NCBI GenBank assembly: GCA_913055625.1
Contig: CAJXJW010000002.1
Location: 186,001-250,000, forward strand
Origin: an uncultured Pseudomonadota bacterium
Lineage (GTDB): Bacteria; Pseudomonadota; Gammaproteobacteria; Steroidobacterales; Woeseiaceae
Length of the DNA: 64,000 bases
Reading direction: 5' to 3'
Each line of letters opens with the position of its first letter. Position 1 is the stretch's first letter. Made by a program: the position numbers and the translations under genes. Positions 41,766 to 51,239 of this stretch are shown here, piece after piece. The notes under the pieces were generated by a model, which saw only the letters and a program-made list of their open reading frames with translations, had not been told where the DNA came from and did not search any database.

Positions 41766-43274
41766 ATGCAGCAAAAACCTGTCCTGTCGTTCTGGCAGAT
41801 CTGGAACATGTGTTTCGGGTTCCTGGGTATCCAGTTCGGCTTCGCATTGCAGAACGCCAACGTCAGCCGCATCTTTCAGACGCTCGGCGCAGATATCGGC
41901 GATCTGCCGATACTGTGGGTCGCGGCACCGCTGACTGGCCTCATCGTGCAGCCGATCATCGGCTACATGAGCGACCGGACCTGGGGCCGCTTCGGCCGGC
42001 GGCGGCCGTACTTCACGGTCGGCGCCATCCTCGCGTCGCTGGCCCTGTTCGCCATGCCGAACTCGCCTGCGCTGTGGGTCGCCGCGGGCATGCTCTGGAT
42101 CATGGACGCGAGCATCAATATCTCCATGGAACCGTTCCGTGCGTTCGTCGGGGACATGCTGCCGGAGCGGCAGAGGACGTCCGGCTTCGCGATGCAGAGC
42201 TTCTTCATCGGCATCGGTGCCGTCGTGGCGTCGGCGCTTCCGTGGATGATGACGAACTGGTTCGATGTCAGTAACACGGCCCCCGCGGGCGAGATTCCGG
42301 CCTCGGTGAAGTGGTCGTTCTACCTCGGCGGCGCCGCCTTCTTCGCCGCGGTGATGTGGACCGTGTTGCGTACCCGCGAGTACTCGCCGGCGGAGCTGGC
42401 CGCGTTCGAGCGGGCCGAATCGCCCGAAAACGCGGTGCCCGGCACGGCGCCGCCGCCGACCGGTGCGTTCCGCCTCGGCAGCGTCCTTGCGCTCGTCGCC
42501 GGCATCGCGGGCTGGTTGCTGATCCGTCACTACGACTTCGAGAAGGAGTTGTTCATCCTGAGCGGCGGCCTCGTGGTTTTCGGCCTGTTGCTCGTCCCGT
42601 CCGCGCTGGGCAAGGCCCGCGAGATGCGCCTCGGCGGCCTCGACGACATCGTCAACGACCTGTTCCGCATGCCGCGCGTCATGAAGCAGCTCGCGGTCGT
42701 TCAGTTCTTTTCCTGGTTCGCCCTGTTCGCCATGTGGATCTACGGCACGTCGGCGGTGACCAGCTACCACTACGGCACGACGGATGCCGCGTCCGCGCTG
42801 TACAACGACGGTGCGGACTGGGTGGGCGTGCTGTTTGCGTGCTACAACGGCTTCGCCGCGCTGGCGGCCATCGCGATTCCTTTCGTCGCGAACAACCTCG
42901 GTTGCCGTTCCTGTCACCTGTTGAACCTGGCGCTCGGCGGGCTCGGGCTCATCAGTTTCTGGTTCATCGATGATCACCGCTGGCTGCTCGTCTCGATGAT
43001 CGGCGTCGGCATCGCGTGGGCATCGATCCTTTCGTTGCCTTACGCGCTGCTGTCGAACAACCTGCCGGCGCGCAAGATGGGCGTGTACATGGGCATCTTC
43101 AACTTCTTCATCGTGATCCCGCAGATCATTGCGGCGAGCATCCTCGGGCTGCTCGTCAATCACCTGTTCGGGGGTAACAGCATCTATGCGCTGATCGTCG
43201 GCGGCGTGTGCATGATCCTGGCGGGCGTCGCGACGATGCTCGTCGACAAGGACGCGGAGCCGAAGCTCGCATGA
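41766..43274 (+). CDS. MFS sugar transporter (SLC45/GPH-like, probable alpha-glucoside)
   Basis: A 502-residue inner-membrane symporter with about 12 helices. The N-terminal sequence LSFWQIWNMCFGFLGIQFGFALQNANVSRIFQTLG is typical of the sucrose/maltose SLC45-like family, with the loop-2/3 motif SDRTWGRFGRRRPYF near residue 75. ATG 41766 starts at the family-normal point; the frame is open upstream but non-family. The stop overlaps the amylase start as ATGA, so transporter and enzyme are co-translated. With the LacI operator upstream, import of maltose or maltodextrin produced by the outer enzyme is the natural reading. Confidence 0.88.
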   Translation: MQQKPVLSFWQIWNMCFGFLGIQFGFALQNANVSRIFQTLGADIGDLPILWVAAPLTGLIVQPIIGYMSDRTWGRFGRRRPYFTVGAILASLALFAMPNSPALWVAAGMLWIMDASINISMEPFRAFVGDMLPERQRTSGFAMQSFFIGIGAVVASALPWMMTNWFDVSNTAPAGEIPASVKWSFYLGGAAFFAAVMWTVLRTREYSPAELAAFERAESPENAVPGTAPPPTGAFRLGSVLALVAGIAGWLLIRHYDFEKELFILSGGLVVFGLLLVPSALGKAREMRLGGLDDIVNDLFRMPRVMKQLAVVQFFSWFALFAMWIYGTSAVTSYHYGTTDAASALYNDGADWVGVLFACYNGFAALAAIAIPFVANNLGCRSCHLLNLALGGLGLISFWFIDDHRWLLVSMIGVGIAWASILSLPYALLSNNLPARKMGVYMGIFNFFIVIPQIIAASILGLLVNHLFGGNSIYALIVGGVCMILAGVATMLVDKDAEPKLA

Positions 43275-44965
43275 GCGCCAGGAGCGGAATCGCCCTGGGT
43301 GTGGCGCTGCTGTGTGCTGCCTGTTCCGGCGATTCGCCGGTCGAGGAGTACTACGGCACACTCGAGCCCTTCGCGAGCGAAGCCGTGTACTTCGTGGTTA
43401 CCGATCGTTTCGTCGACGGCGATCCCGGCAACAACTTCGAGGAGCAGGGTGCCGGCCCCTGGCATTCCTTCGACCGCCCGATCGTCGAGGACGGCGAGGA
43501 CATCGCGAACATCGGCTACCTGGGTGGCGACTTCCGGGGAATTCTCGATCACGCCGCGTACATCGCCGAGACCGGTTTCACGGCGCTGTGGATCACGCCG
43601 ATCGTCGAAAACCCGGATGAAGCGTTCTCCGGGAGCCATCCGCCGGGCGACATCCCGTTCGGCGACCAGGGCAAGTCGGGCTATCACGGCTACTGGGGCG
43701 TCAACTTCTTCAGTGTCGACGAGCACCTCGAATCCGAAGGCCTCGACTTCGCGACGTTGGTTCGCCGGCTGGACGAGGAGCACGGCATCAAGCTCGTGCT
43801 GGATATCGTCGCGAACCACGGGTCGCCTGCCTACACGATGCCCGAGGAGCAGCCGCTGTTTGGCGAGATATACGACGCGGACGGGACGCTGCTCGCGGAC
43901 CATGAAAACCTGGCGCCCGGAGACCTGGACCCGGCAAATGCCCTGCACGCGTTCTACCGCCGCGAACCCGACCTGGCGCTGCTCGCCGACACGAACTGGG
44001 AGAACCCCGCCGTCCTCGATTACTTCGTGCGGGCGTACTCGCGCCGTATCGACGAAGGCGTGGCCGCCTTCCGCATCGACACGATCCGGCACATGCCGCA
44101 TGCTTTCTGGGCCGCGTTCAGCGAGAAAATTCGCGCGGAGCACCCCGGGTTCTTCATGTTCGGCGAGGCGTTCAACTACGAGGCGGCCGGGATCGCACCG
44201 CACACGTTTCCGGAGAACGGCGGGATCAGCGTGCTCGACTTCCCGTTGAAGCAGGCAATGGACGAAGTGTTCGCCAGGGGGCAGGCCTATGCAAAGCTGC
44301 CGATGGCCCTGCACACCGCGGACGGCGTGTACCAGAACCCGTACGAACTGATGACGTTCTACGACAACCACGACATGCCGAGAATGGATGCCGACGACGA
44401 AGGTTTCATCGACGCGCACAACTGGCTGTTCACGGCGCGCGGTATCCCGGTCGTCTACTACGGTTCCGAGATCGGCTTCCGTCGCGGCGCTGCGGAGCAC
44501 AGGGGCAATCGCGACTACTTCGGCACGGACAACATCGAAGCCGCGAAGTCGCACCGCATCCGGCAGGCCTTGCAGCGGGTCGCGCGGCTGCGCGCCGGCT
44601 CCGTGGCGCTGCAGCGGGGGCTGCAGCTCGACGTGGAGTACACGGATCGCACCGCGGCGTTCTTTCGCGTGTACCAGCATGACGGCGTTTCGCAGTCGGC
44701 CCTGGTGCTGCTCAACGGCGACGACGACGCTCGAGATGTGCGCGTGAACGGCATGCCCGGGCACGGGCCCTGGCGGGAAGATGGCGTCGAGGATCTCTAC
44801 GTCGAACGGATGGATGAGGCGGTCACGTTTCGCGTACCGCCGCACAGCGTGCGGGTACTGTTCTTCGATCAGCCGGTCGAGAGCGCGTCCGCGCGTGCGT
44901 GGCTGGCTGAGCTGCAGCTCAACGCGGAACGGATGCGTCGCGCCCGCCGCATGAGTCGCGAATGA
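43271..44965 (+). CDS. GH13 alpha-amylase-family lipoprotein
   Basis: A 564-residue glycoside hydrolase anchored by lipobox LCAAC (Cys18) and expected on the outer or periplasmic face. The (beta/alpha)8 domain has all three GH13 catalytic acids: Asp270 in FRIDTIRH, Glu299 in FGEAFNY and Asp368 in YDNHDMPR, with DIVANHGS as region I. Sequence resembles maltogenic/cyclomaltodextrin-type and extracellular alpha-amylases. A C-terminal beta domain follows, ending in a basic tail. The start overlaps the transporter stop (ATGA). The 3' end overlaps the convergent LacI gene by 47 bases. It should release maltodextrins for the receptor, transporter and MalQ. Confidence 0.9.
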   Translation: MSARSGIALGVALLCAACSGDSPVEEYYGTLEPFASEAVYFVVTDRFVDGDPGNNFEEQGAGPWHSFDRPIVEDGEDIANIGYLGGDFRGILDHAAYIAETGFTALWITPIVENPDEAFSGSHPPGDIPFGDQGKSGYHGYWGVNFFSVDEHLESEGLDFATLVRRLDEEHGIKLVLDIVANHGSPAYTMPEEQPLFGEIYDADGTLLADHENLAPGDLDPANALHAFYRREPDLALLADTNWENPAVLDYFVRAYSRRIDEGVAAFRIDTIRHMPHAFWAAFSEKIRAEHPGFFMFGEAFNYEAAGIAPHTFPENGGISVLDFPLKQAMDEVFARGQAYAKLPMALHTADGVYQNPYELMTFYDNHDMPRMDADDEGFIDAHNWLFTARGIPVVYYGSEIGFRRGAAEHRGNRDYFGTDNIEAAKSHRIRQALQRVARLRAGSVALQRGLQLDVEYTDRTAAFFRVYQHDGVSQSALVLLNGDDDARDVRVNGMPGHGPWREDGVEDLYVERMDEAVTFRVPPHSVRVLFFDQPVESASARAWLAELQLNAERMRRARRMSRE

Positions 44966-45965
44966 CCAGCTTCGGCGTGATCAGTGTCGACTCGACGGGG
45001 TGGCCCTCGATCATGCCGACGATGGCGCGAACCAGCGCGTCCGCCGCCGCCTCCACGTTCTGCTGCACGGTGGTCAGCGGTGGCGTGACGTAGGCCGCCA
45101 GCGGCATGTCGTCGAAGCCGACCAGACTGACGTCCGCCGGCACCGCTTTCCCTGCTTCCTGCAGCGCGCGCAGTGCGCCGATCGCGAGCAAGTCGGTGAC
45201 CGCGAAGATGCCGTCGAATCCCGCGTTGCGCTCGAGCAGATTTCGCGCCGCCGCGTAACCTTCCTTCTCGGAGTTACCGGCGGGTGCGTGCAACGCGGCG
45301 TCCGGCTGTATGCCGGCTGCCTCGAGGGACCGGACATAGCCCGCGAAACGGGCCGCAAATTCGGGGCTGCGCTGCGACGTGCTCCCGATGAACGCGATGC
45401 GCTTTCGCCCGAGATCGAGCAAGTGCCGGGTCGCCTGCCGGCCGCCGGTCTCGTTGTCGCAACCGACGGAGTGTCCGGGCTGATCCCTCACGATCGGTCC
45501 CCAGATCATGAAGTTCGTGTTGGCCTCGGCAAGGGCGTCCAGCTTTTCGCGGTAGTCCAGGTAATCGCCGTAGCCCAGAAGAATCAGTCCGTCGGCACGC
45601 TGGCTGGCCCGGTACTCGATGTGCCAGTCGTCGTGCAGCTGCTGCAGCGACACGAGGATGTCGTAACCGTGGCGCGCAGCCGAGCGCACGATGTTGTCGA
45701 GCATGGACAGGAAGAACAGGTTGAGCTGGGACGTGACCGTCTTGCTGTCGTCAAAAATCAGAAGCGCGATCGTATTGCTGTGGTGCGTGCGCAGCCCCGC
45801 GGCATTCCGGTTGACGAAGTAGTTGAGTTCCCGCGCGATCGACTGGATGCGCTCCCGGGTTTCGGGTCGCACCAGCGGGCTGTTGCGCAGCGCGCGCGAA
45901 ACCGTCGCCTGGGAAACCCCGGCGATTTCGGCGATGTCGCGTGACGTGGGCGTCGTGGTTTTCAT
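44919..45965 (-). CDS. LacI-family transcriptional repressor
   Basis: A 348-residue regulator. The helix-turn-helix is at residues 8-30 (SRDIAEIAGVSQATVSRALRN) followed by the hinge helix (RPETRERIQSIARELNY). The effector domain is of the periplasmic-binding type, with segments NTIALLIFDD, FMIWGPIVRDQPGHSVGCDN, KRIAFIGST and GFDDMPLAAYVTPPLTTV. The protein is encoded convergently to the amylase, with 47 bases of 3' overlap. The two near-identical palindromes at 30.87 and 41.66 kb are the most likely binding sites, with maltose or a maltodextrin as effector by analogy to MalR-type members. Regulation of the nearby receptor at 46669 is possible too, although no matching operator was seen there. 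Confidence 0.9.
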   Translation of the reverse strand: MKTTTPTSRDIAEIAGVSQATVSRALRNSPLVRPETRERIQSIARELNYFVNRNAAGLRTHHSNTIALLIFDDSKTVTSQLNLFFLSMLDNIVRSAARHGYDILVSLQQLHDDWHIEYRASQRADGLILLGYGDYLDYREKLDALAEANTNFMIWGPIVRDQPGHSVGCDNETGGRQATRHLLDLGRKRIAFIGSTSQRSPEFAARFAGYVRSLEAAGIQPDAALHAPAGNSEKEGYAAARNLLERNAGFDGIFAVTDLLAIGALRALQEAGKAVPADVSLVGFDDMPLAAYVTPPLTTVQQNVEAAADALVRAIVGMIEGHPVESTLITPKLVIRDSCGGRDASVPR

Positions 45966-46668
45966 CGCGGCATGGTGGATTTCCCTTCCCTGCCTCGTGT
46001 TTTACCACAGATCGGTACGCTCGAAACGAATCGGGCGGGCGCCGACTCCGGCAGGCACCCGCCGGGCGGCACGAGTCCGCGCATCCGGCACACCGGGCGC
46101 GAAACCGGTGAGTTCGAACCGGATCATGAAGTCGCGAAGCAGCGTGGCGGTGCCGAGCCGGAACATGAGATGCGGGGAACGAGGCCCGCGTCGCCGGGGA
46201 TCGACCGGGTGCAACGTGGCGCTCTCGACGCCGGCGCCCCGTTCCCTGTTGGAGGACTCGCCGTCCGCGACCGTCGCTCGGCGACGATCTCGCTGTCGGC
46301 GCACGGGCGACGGGCACGGACCGACTGTCGCGTCCGGCAGACGATTTGCGCAAACCCCCCGTAATACACCACGAACAGGCGTCTCAAAAACACAACAATA
46401 GTGGACTGTTTATCCCGTTATCGCATAAGGAATTTCAATTAGTAGCGGGAAAGCGACGATATAACTAGTTATTCCAACAGCTAATAACAACTGTCCGTAT
46501 CCATAACGCAACGATATTTCGACGTCACATTCTTGTGTAGGACTGTTCCAACAGGATCCGTTGGGCGGGCACGGGCGTGCCGGCAGGACAACGGGTTCGA
46601 TCGCGGCCGGTGCGATTTGGTTGCGATCAATTAGGAATAACCCCACGAGATATGACGGAGACAACACG
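45966..46668. other. 703-bp intergenic region between LacI and TonB receptor
   Basis: No convincing gene. The first ~400 bases are GC-rich. A minus-strand frame (46002-46304) has a weak echo of a cytochrome P450 C-terminus (PHLMF.LG...RFEL...PIRF) but lacks the heme cysteine. The last ~250 bases are AT-rich and probably hold the receptor promoter. They contain GTTATT...AATAAC around 46467-46487, and two copies of TTCCAACAG at 46472 and 46546, the second within the inverted repeat CTGTTCCAACAG. Confidence 0.5.
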
Positions 46669-49515
46669 ATGAAACCGAACCAACGCATTAGCACCGCGGT
46701 GCGGATGGCGCTGGGTGTCAGCGCGGGCAGCCTGCTGCTCGCCTCGGCGCCGGCGGCACTCGCGCAGGACGGTGGCGCGGATGCGCTCGAGGAAATCACG
46801 GTGACGGGGTCGCGCATCAAGCGTTCCGACCTCGACAGCGCCAGCCCGGTAACCGTGCTCGATCGCAACGACATCATGGCCCAGGGCGTTACCGACGTCG
46901 GCAACCTGATTCAACGCATGCCATCGATGTCCGGCACGCCGCTAGGCACCACGACGAACAACGGCAACACGGAAGAGGGCCAGGTCGAGATCGACCTGCG
47001 CGGCATGGGGCCGGAGCGCACCGTGACGCTGATCAACGGCAAGCGCACCGTCGACGGCGGCGACTTCACCACGATTCCGTCCATCATGATCGAGCGTGTC
47101 GAGATCCTGAAGGACGGTGCATCCGCGATCTACGGCGCAGATGCGGTCGCCGGCGTGGTCAACATCATCACCCGCCAGGATTTCGAGGGCGTAAACGTCG
47201 ACGTCCAGACGGCCGACTTCTTCGACATGGACAGCGGTGTGCAGAACGCTGTTTCGCTGATCGCCGGCACCAGCTTCGACGGCGGCAACTTCGTGTTCGG
47301 CGCGGAATACATCGACCAGGAAGAGGCGTACCAGCGTGACGCGCCGTGGGACTTCTTCCAGGGTTCGTACTACATCTACTACGAGTCGGATTTCGGCTGC
47401 GAATCCAATCCCACGAGCTGCACGTTCTTCGGTTCCTCGCGTATCCCGGAATCGCGGCTGAACTTCCTGAACCACGGCATCTTCATGATCGAGAATGCCG
47501 GCGACGTGATGACGCCGTACGACAACCGTACGTACAACTACGCGCCGGTAAACTACATCCAGACGCCATACAACCGCACGAACGTGTTCGGCGAGGCCAA
47601 TTTCGACCTGTCGTCGAACGTGCGCTTCAACGCGGCGATCCGCGGCAGCTCGCGCCGGTCCGACCAGGAACTCGCGCCGCTGCCGTATGACACGAACATC
47701 GACCCGGGTTACGACGGGGTATTCAACGGCACTGCGTACACGGGTATTTCGCCGGACAACTTCTACCTGCGTGACGCGCTCGACCGCTATAACGCGGCGA
47801 ACGGCACGGCACTCGCCTACGAGCCCGTGACGAACGCACGGCGGCGCATGGAGGAGACGCCCCGCCACTTCTCACAGGACCTGTCGCAGTACCAGGCGGT
47901 GCTCGGGTTCGAAGGTGACTTCGGCGGCCTCGACTGGGACTTCTACTACAACAAGGGCTACAGGAGCCTGGTCAACAATGACCTCGGCCAGTTCTCGGGC
48001 GAGCGCCTGAAGAACGCGCTCGGCCCGTCCGCCGACCTCGACGGTGACGGCACGCCGGAGTGTTACGGCGACATCGGCGACCCGACGTCCGTCATCTCCG
48101 GTTGCGTGCCCCTGAACCTGTTCGGCGGGCCGCTGTCGGTGACGGATGCGATGCTGGGCTACGTCGGCGTCGAGCTCGTCGATACCCGCGTCTGGGAGCA
48201 GGATATCGTGGAAGGCAGCATCAGCGGCTCCGCGTTCGAGCTGCCGGGTGGTGAGTTCGGCTGGGCGGTCGGCGCGGCGTATCGCGGCGAGACGTTCAAG
48301 TACACGCCGGACTCGGCCAAGGTTCTCGGCGCCGCCACCGGCGGCACCGGCGCCGGCACCGACGGCTCGCTGTACTCGAAGGCGCTGTACGCCGAGGCCT
48401 ATGCGCCGATCTTCGACAACGGCACGCAGTCACTGGCACTCAAGGGCGGCGTTCGCTGGGACGACTACAACCTGTTCGGTGATGACACCACGTGGCAGGT
48501 CGGCGTCGAGTTCCAGGTCGTCGACTCCCTGAAGCTGCGCGGCACGGCCGGCACGGCGTTCCGAGCGCCGACGATCGAGGAGCTGTACGACGGCCTGCAG
48601 GACGATGCGCCGAACTACGTCGACCCCTGCGATCCGGAGGACTTCCAGGCTAACTACGGCGGCAATGGCACGAATATCGCCCCGGGCTGTGCGCAGGTGG
48701 CGAACCGCACGGACACGCAGACGACCTCGCTGATCGGCGGCGCAGCCGACCTGCAGCCCGAATCGGCCGACACGCTGACGGCGGGCCTGGTCTGGACGCC
48801 GGCGCTGGGTGATGGCGGACTGTCGGTCACGGTCGACTGGTGGCAGATCGAGCTCGAAGACGCCATTGGTACCTACGGCGTACAGTTCACGCTCGATGAG
48901 TGCTACGTGAACGGTGACGCGGCAAGCTGCGCGCTGATCACGCGGCGTGCCGACGCGGACTACACGATCCGCGACATCGTCGATACGAACGTGAACGTCG
49001 CGAACCAGGTCGGTGAGGGCATCGACACGGAGATTCGCTACGACTTCGATACGAGCTTCGGCTCGTTCGAGACGGCGTTGCTATGGTCGCACCTGCTCGA
49101 GCGGCACCGTACACCGTACCCTGGCGCGCCGGTGGAAGAGATGCTCGGCATGCATTTCCTCGATACCAGTACCGAGGACGGGGGCACGTACGCGAAGGAC
49201 AAGTTCAACGCCTCCGTGCACTGGACGCTGGGCGACCTGAAGGTGGGCTACCTCGCGGAGTACATCGGCCCGATCGATTCCATCGCGAAGTTCCAGAACA
49301 CCTATGTGCAGAGCGTCGATTCGCAGCTCTACCACGACCTGGTGTTCGACTACACGCTCGACGTGGTTGGTGACACGATGCTGACGCTCGGCATCACCAA
49401 CCTGTCGGACGAGGCGCCGCCGTACATCGACCGTGGCTTCAACGCCAACACCGACCCGACAACGTACCGCATGTTCGGAAGAGGTTATTTCCTCCGCATA
49501 TCGCAGACGTTCTGA
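46669..49515 (+). CDS. TonB-dependent outer-membrane receptor
   Basis: A 948-residue outer-membrane importer. The leader ends ALAQDG, followed by a TonB box in EEITVTGSRIKRSD. The plug contains DVGNLIQRMPSMSG, RGMGPERTVTLINGKR and the RVEILKDGASAIYGADAVAGVVNIITR stretch typical of this receptor group. Long extracellular loops contain paired cysteines (e.g. CESNPTSC near 244 and CDPEDF..GC near 647). The barrel ends with the terminal aromatic Phe (LRISQTF). Start ATG 46669 has a GGAG-like site. An intrinsic terminator follows the stop. Substrate not predictable from sequence; it lies next to the alpha-glucan regulator but no LacI operator was found upstream. Confidence 0.9.
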   Translation: MKPNQRISTAVRMALGVSAGSLLLASAPAALAQDGGADALEEITVTGSRIKRSDLDSASPVTVLDRNDIMAQGVTDVGNLIQRMPSMSGTPLGTTTNNGNTEEGQVEIDLRGMGPERTVTLINGKRTVDGGDFTTIPSIMIERVEILKDGASAIYGADAVAGVVNIITRQDFEGVNVDVQTADFFDMDSGVQNAVSLIAGTSFDGGNFVFGAEYIDQEEAYQRDAPWDFFQGSYYIYYESDFGCESNPTSCTFFGSSRIPESRLNFLNHGIFMIENAGDVMTPYDNRTYNYAPVNYIQTPYNRTNVFGEANFDLSSNVRFNAAIRGSSRRSDQELAPLPYDTNIDPGYDGVFNGTAYTGISPDNFYLRDALDRYNAANGTALAYEPVTNARRRMEETPRHFSQDLSQYQAVLGFEGDFGGLDWDFYYNKGYRSLVNNDLGQFSGERLKNALGPSADLDGDGTPECYGDIGDPTSVISGCVPLNLFGGPLSVTDAMLGYVGVELVDTRVWEQDIVEGSISGSAFELPGGEFGWAVGAAYRGETFKYTPDSAKVLGAATGGTGAGTDGSLYSKALYAEAYAPIFDNGTQSLALKGGVRWDDYNLFGDDTTWQVGVEFQVVDSLKLRGTAGTAFRAPTIEELYDGLQDDAPNYVDPCDPEDFQANYGGNGTNIAPGCAQVANRTDTQTTSLIGGAADLQPESADTLTAGLVWTPALGDGGLSVTVDWWQIELEDAIGTYGVQFTLDECYVNGDAASCALITRRADADYTIRDIVDTNVNVANQVGEGIDTEIRYDFDTSFGSFETALLWSHLLERHRTPYPGAPVEEMLGMHFLDTSTEDGGTYAKDKFNASVHWTLGDLKVGYLAEYIGPIDSIAKFQNTYVQSVDSQLYHDLVFDYTLDVVGDTMLTLGITNLSDEAPPYIDRGFNANTDPTTYRMFGRGYFLRISQTF

Positions 49516-49544
49516 TCGGAGACCCCGCGGCTTATCGGGGGTCG

Positions 49545-49569
49545 AGGGCCGCCTTCGGGCGGCCCTTTT
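49545..49569 (+). terminator. Strong intrinsic terminator after TonB receptor
   Basis: GGGCCGCC (49546-49553), a TTCG tetraloop and GGCGGCCC (49558-49565) form a perfect 8-bp GC stem followed by TTTT. A smaller stem (GACCCC/GGGGTC) lies 20 bases upstream. This cleanly ends the receptor transcript before the sulfotransferase pair. Confidence 0.9.
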
Positions 49570-49649
49570 CCTGCGACGGCACGGTACCGAACTTTGACGT
49601 GCCGCGCGCTTCTAATGCATACGCAGCCGCTGGACGAACCGGGGGGCAT

Positions 49650-51239
49650 ATGACCACCAGCGCTTACTTGCAGAAGGTAAGCCATGCCGCGCGCGCCGCG
49701 GCGCAACGCAAGGACTGGGCGAGCGTCGCGGCCTGTTCCAGCGAAATCCTTCGACACGACGCGGCATCCGCCGAGGGGTGCTTTCTCGCCGGCCTCGCGG
49801 CGAAGGCGGAAGGGCGTGCGGATGCTGCGGCGGTGCAGTTCTCCCGCGCATTCCAGCAGGACGGCGGGCGCTACGATGCCGCCGTCGAACTCGCGAAGCT
49901 GTATGCCTCGGAGCGACGCAACGGCGAAGCGGCGGAATTGCTGCGGCGCGTCGAGAACAAGCTCGGCGGTAGCCCGATGTACCTGCACCTGGCGGCGACC
50001 GTGTACGCGGAGATCGGCTTGCCGCAGCGCGCCTACCCGTTGTTCGTCAAAGCGGACGCGCTGCAGCCCGGCACCGACCTCGTCCTTGCGCATCGCGCAA
50101 CCTGCGCGGTCTTCCTCGGCAAGCTCGACGAGGCGCGCGACATCTACCGGCGCTTGCTGGCGCGGTACCCGGATCACCAACGCTACCACTACCAGTTGGC
50201 GAAACTCGATCGTGCGACGGACGACCGGCACGTACACGAGATGGAGGCCGTACTGGACAGGACGAAGCAGCCGCCGGAGCACAACGTCTTCCTGTACTAC
50301 GCGCTCGGCAAGGAGTGCGAGGATCTCGAGCGCTGGGACGACGCGTTCGGGTGGTTCCGACGCGCGGGCGACGCGGTTGCCGCGGTGGCGGACTACGACA
50401 TCGGGCGCGACCTCGCGCTGCTGGACACCATCACCCGGACCTGCAGCGCGAAATGGCTGGGGACGCCGGCGGATGGGGCGTCCGCCGGGCGGACGCCGAT
50501 CTTCGTTGTCGGTCTGCCGCGTAGCGGCACGACGCTGACCGACCGCATCCTGTCCAGCCATTCGCAGGTGGCGTCGGTCGGCGAGACGCAGTTCGTGCAG
50601 ATGATCCTGCGCCGGGAGTCCGGCATCGTCAGCGACGAGAAGATGACGCCGGCGATGATCGAGGTGATGAGTACCCGCGACCTCGCCTGCCTGCGCGACG
50701 GCTACCTTGCCGCGCTCGACTACCGGCTTGGCAAGCGGCCGTACTTTGTCGACAAGCTGCCGTTCAACGTCCTGTACGCAGGCTTTATCGCGAAGGCCTT
50801 TCCCCACGCACGCATCGTGCTGGTCGATCGCGACCCGATGGACGTGTGCTTCGCCATGTACAAGCAGGTGTTCACCTGGGCGTACAAGTTTTCCTACACG
50901 CTGGACGGTCTCGCGCGCTTTTACCCGGCCTATGCGCGGCTCGTGGACCACTGGCGCAACGTTCTCGGCGAACGCCTCGTCGAAGTGAAGTACGAGACGC
51001 TGGTTCGCGCGCCGGAGGACACGACGCGGCGACTGCTCGACGTGCTGGGTCTCGACTTCGAGCCGGCCTGCCTCGATGCCGAGCAGAACCCACAGGCCAC
51101 GGCGACGGCCAGCTCGGTGCAGGTGCGGGAGAAAATCCACGACCGGTCGGTCGGGCGCTGGCGTCGCTACGCGCGGCCGCTCGAGCCGTTGCGCGCGCAA
51201 CTCGCTGACGCCGGCATCGATGTCGGCGAGCAGCCGTGA
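49650..51239 (+). CDS. TPR-containing sulfotransferase, copy 1
   Basis: A 529-residue cytosolic fusion. The N-terminal ~270 residues form TPR-type helical repeats. The C-terminal sulfotransferase domain has the PAPS 5'-phosphosulfate loop GLPRSGTTLTDRIL (about residues 290-303), a substrate/partner segment KLPFNVLYAGF, and the 3'-phosphate-binding region ARIVLVDRDPMDVCFAMY. It should transfer sulfate from PAPS to an unknown hydroxyl or amine acceptor. ATG 49650 has GGGGGG upstream and starts the first TPR. The stop overlaps the next gene's GTG start by four bases. It follows a strong terminator, so it forms a new unit. Confidence 0.87.
   Translation: MTTSAYLQKVSHAARAAAQRKDWASVAACSSEILRHDAASAEGCFLAGLAAKAEGRADAAAVQFSRAFQQDGGRYDAAVELAKLYASERRNGEAAELLRRVENKLGGSPMYLHLAATVYAEIGLPQRAYPLFVKADALQPGTDLVLAHRATCAVFLGKLDEARDIYRRLLARYPDHQRYHYQLAKLDRATDDRHVHEMEAVLDRTKQPPEHNVFLYYALGKECEDLERWDDAFGWFRRAGDAVAAVADYDIGRDLALLDTITRTCSAKWLGTPADGASAGRTPIFVVGLPRSGTTLTDRILSSHSQVASVGETQFVQMILRRESGIVSDEKMTPAMIEVMSTRDLACLRDGYLAALDYRLGKRPYFVDKLPFNVLYAGFIAKAFPHARIVLVDRDPMDVCFAMYKQVFTWAYKFSYTLDGLARFYPAYARLVDHWRNVLGERLVEVKYETLVRAPEDTTRRLLDVLGLDFEPACLDAEQNPQATATASSVQVREKIHDRSVGRWRRYARPLEPLRAQLADAGIDVGEQP

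Noticed and set aside
46002-46304. 100-residue minus-strand frame as a real gene
   Set aside because: No ribosome-binding site, biased composition and no complete domain; kept only as a possible remnant.
45966-46668. LacI-type operator upstream of the receptor at 46669
   Set aside because: No 14-mer close to TGAATACGTATTCA was found in this gap.
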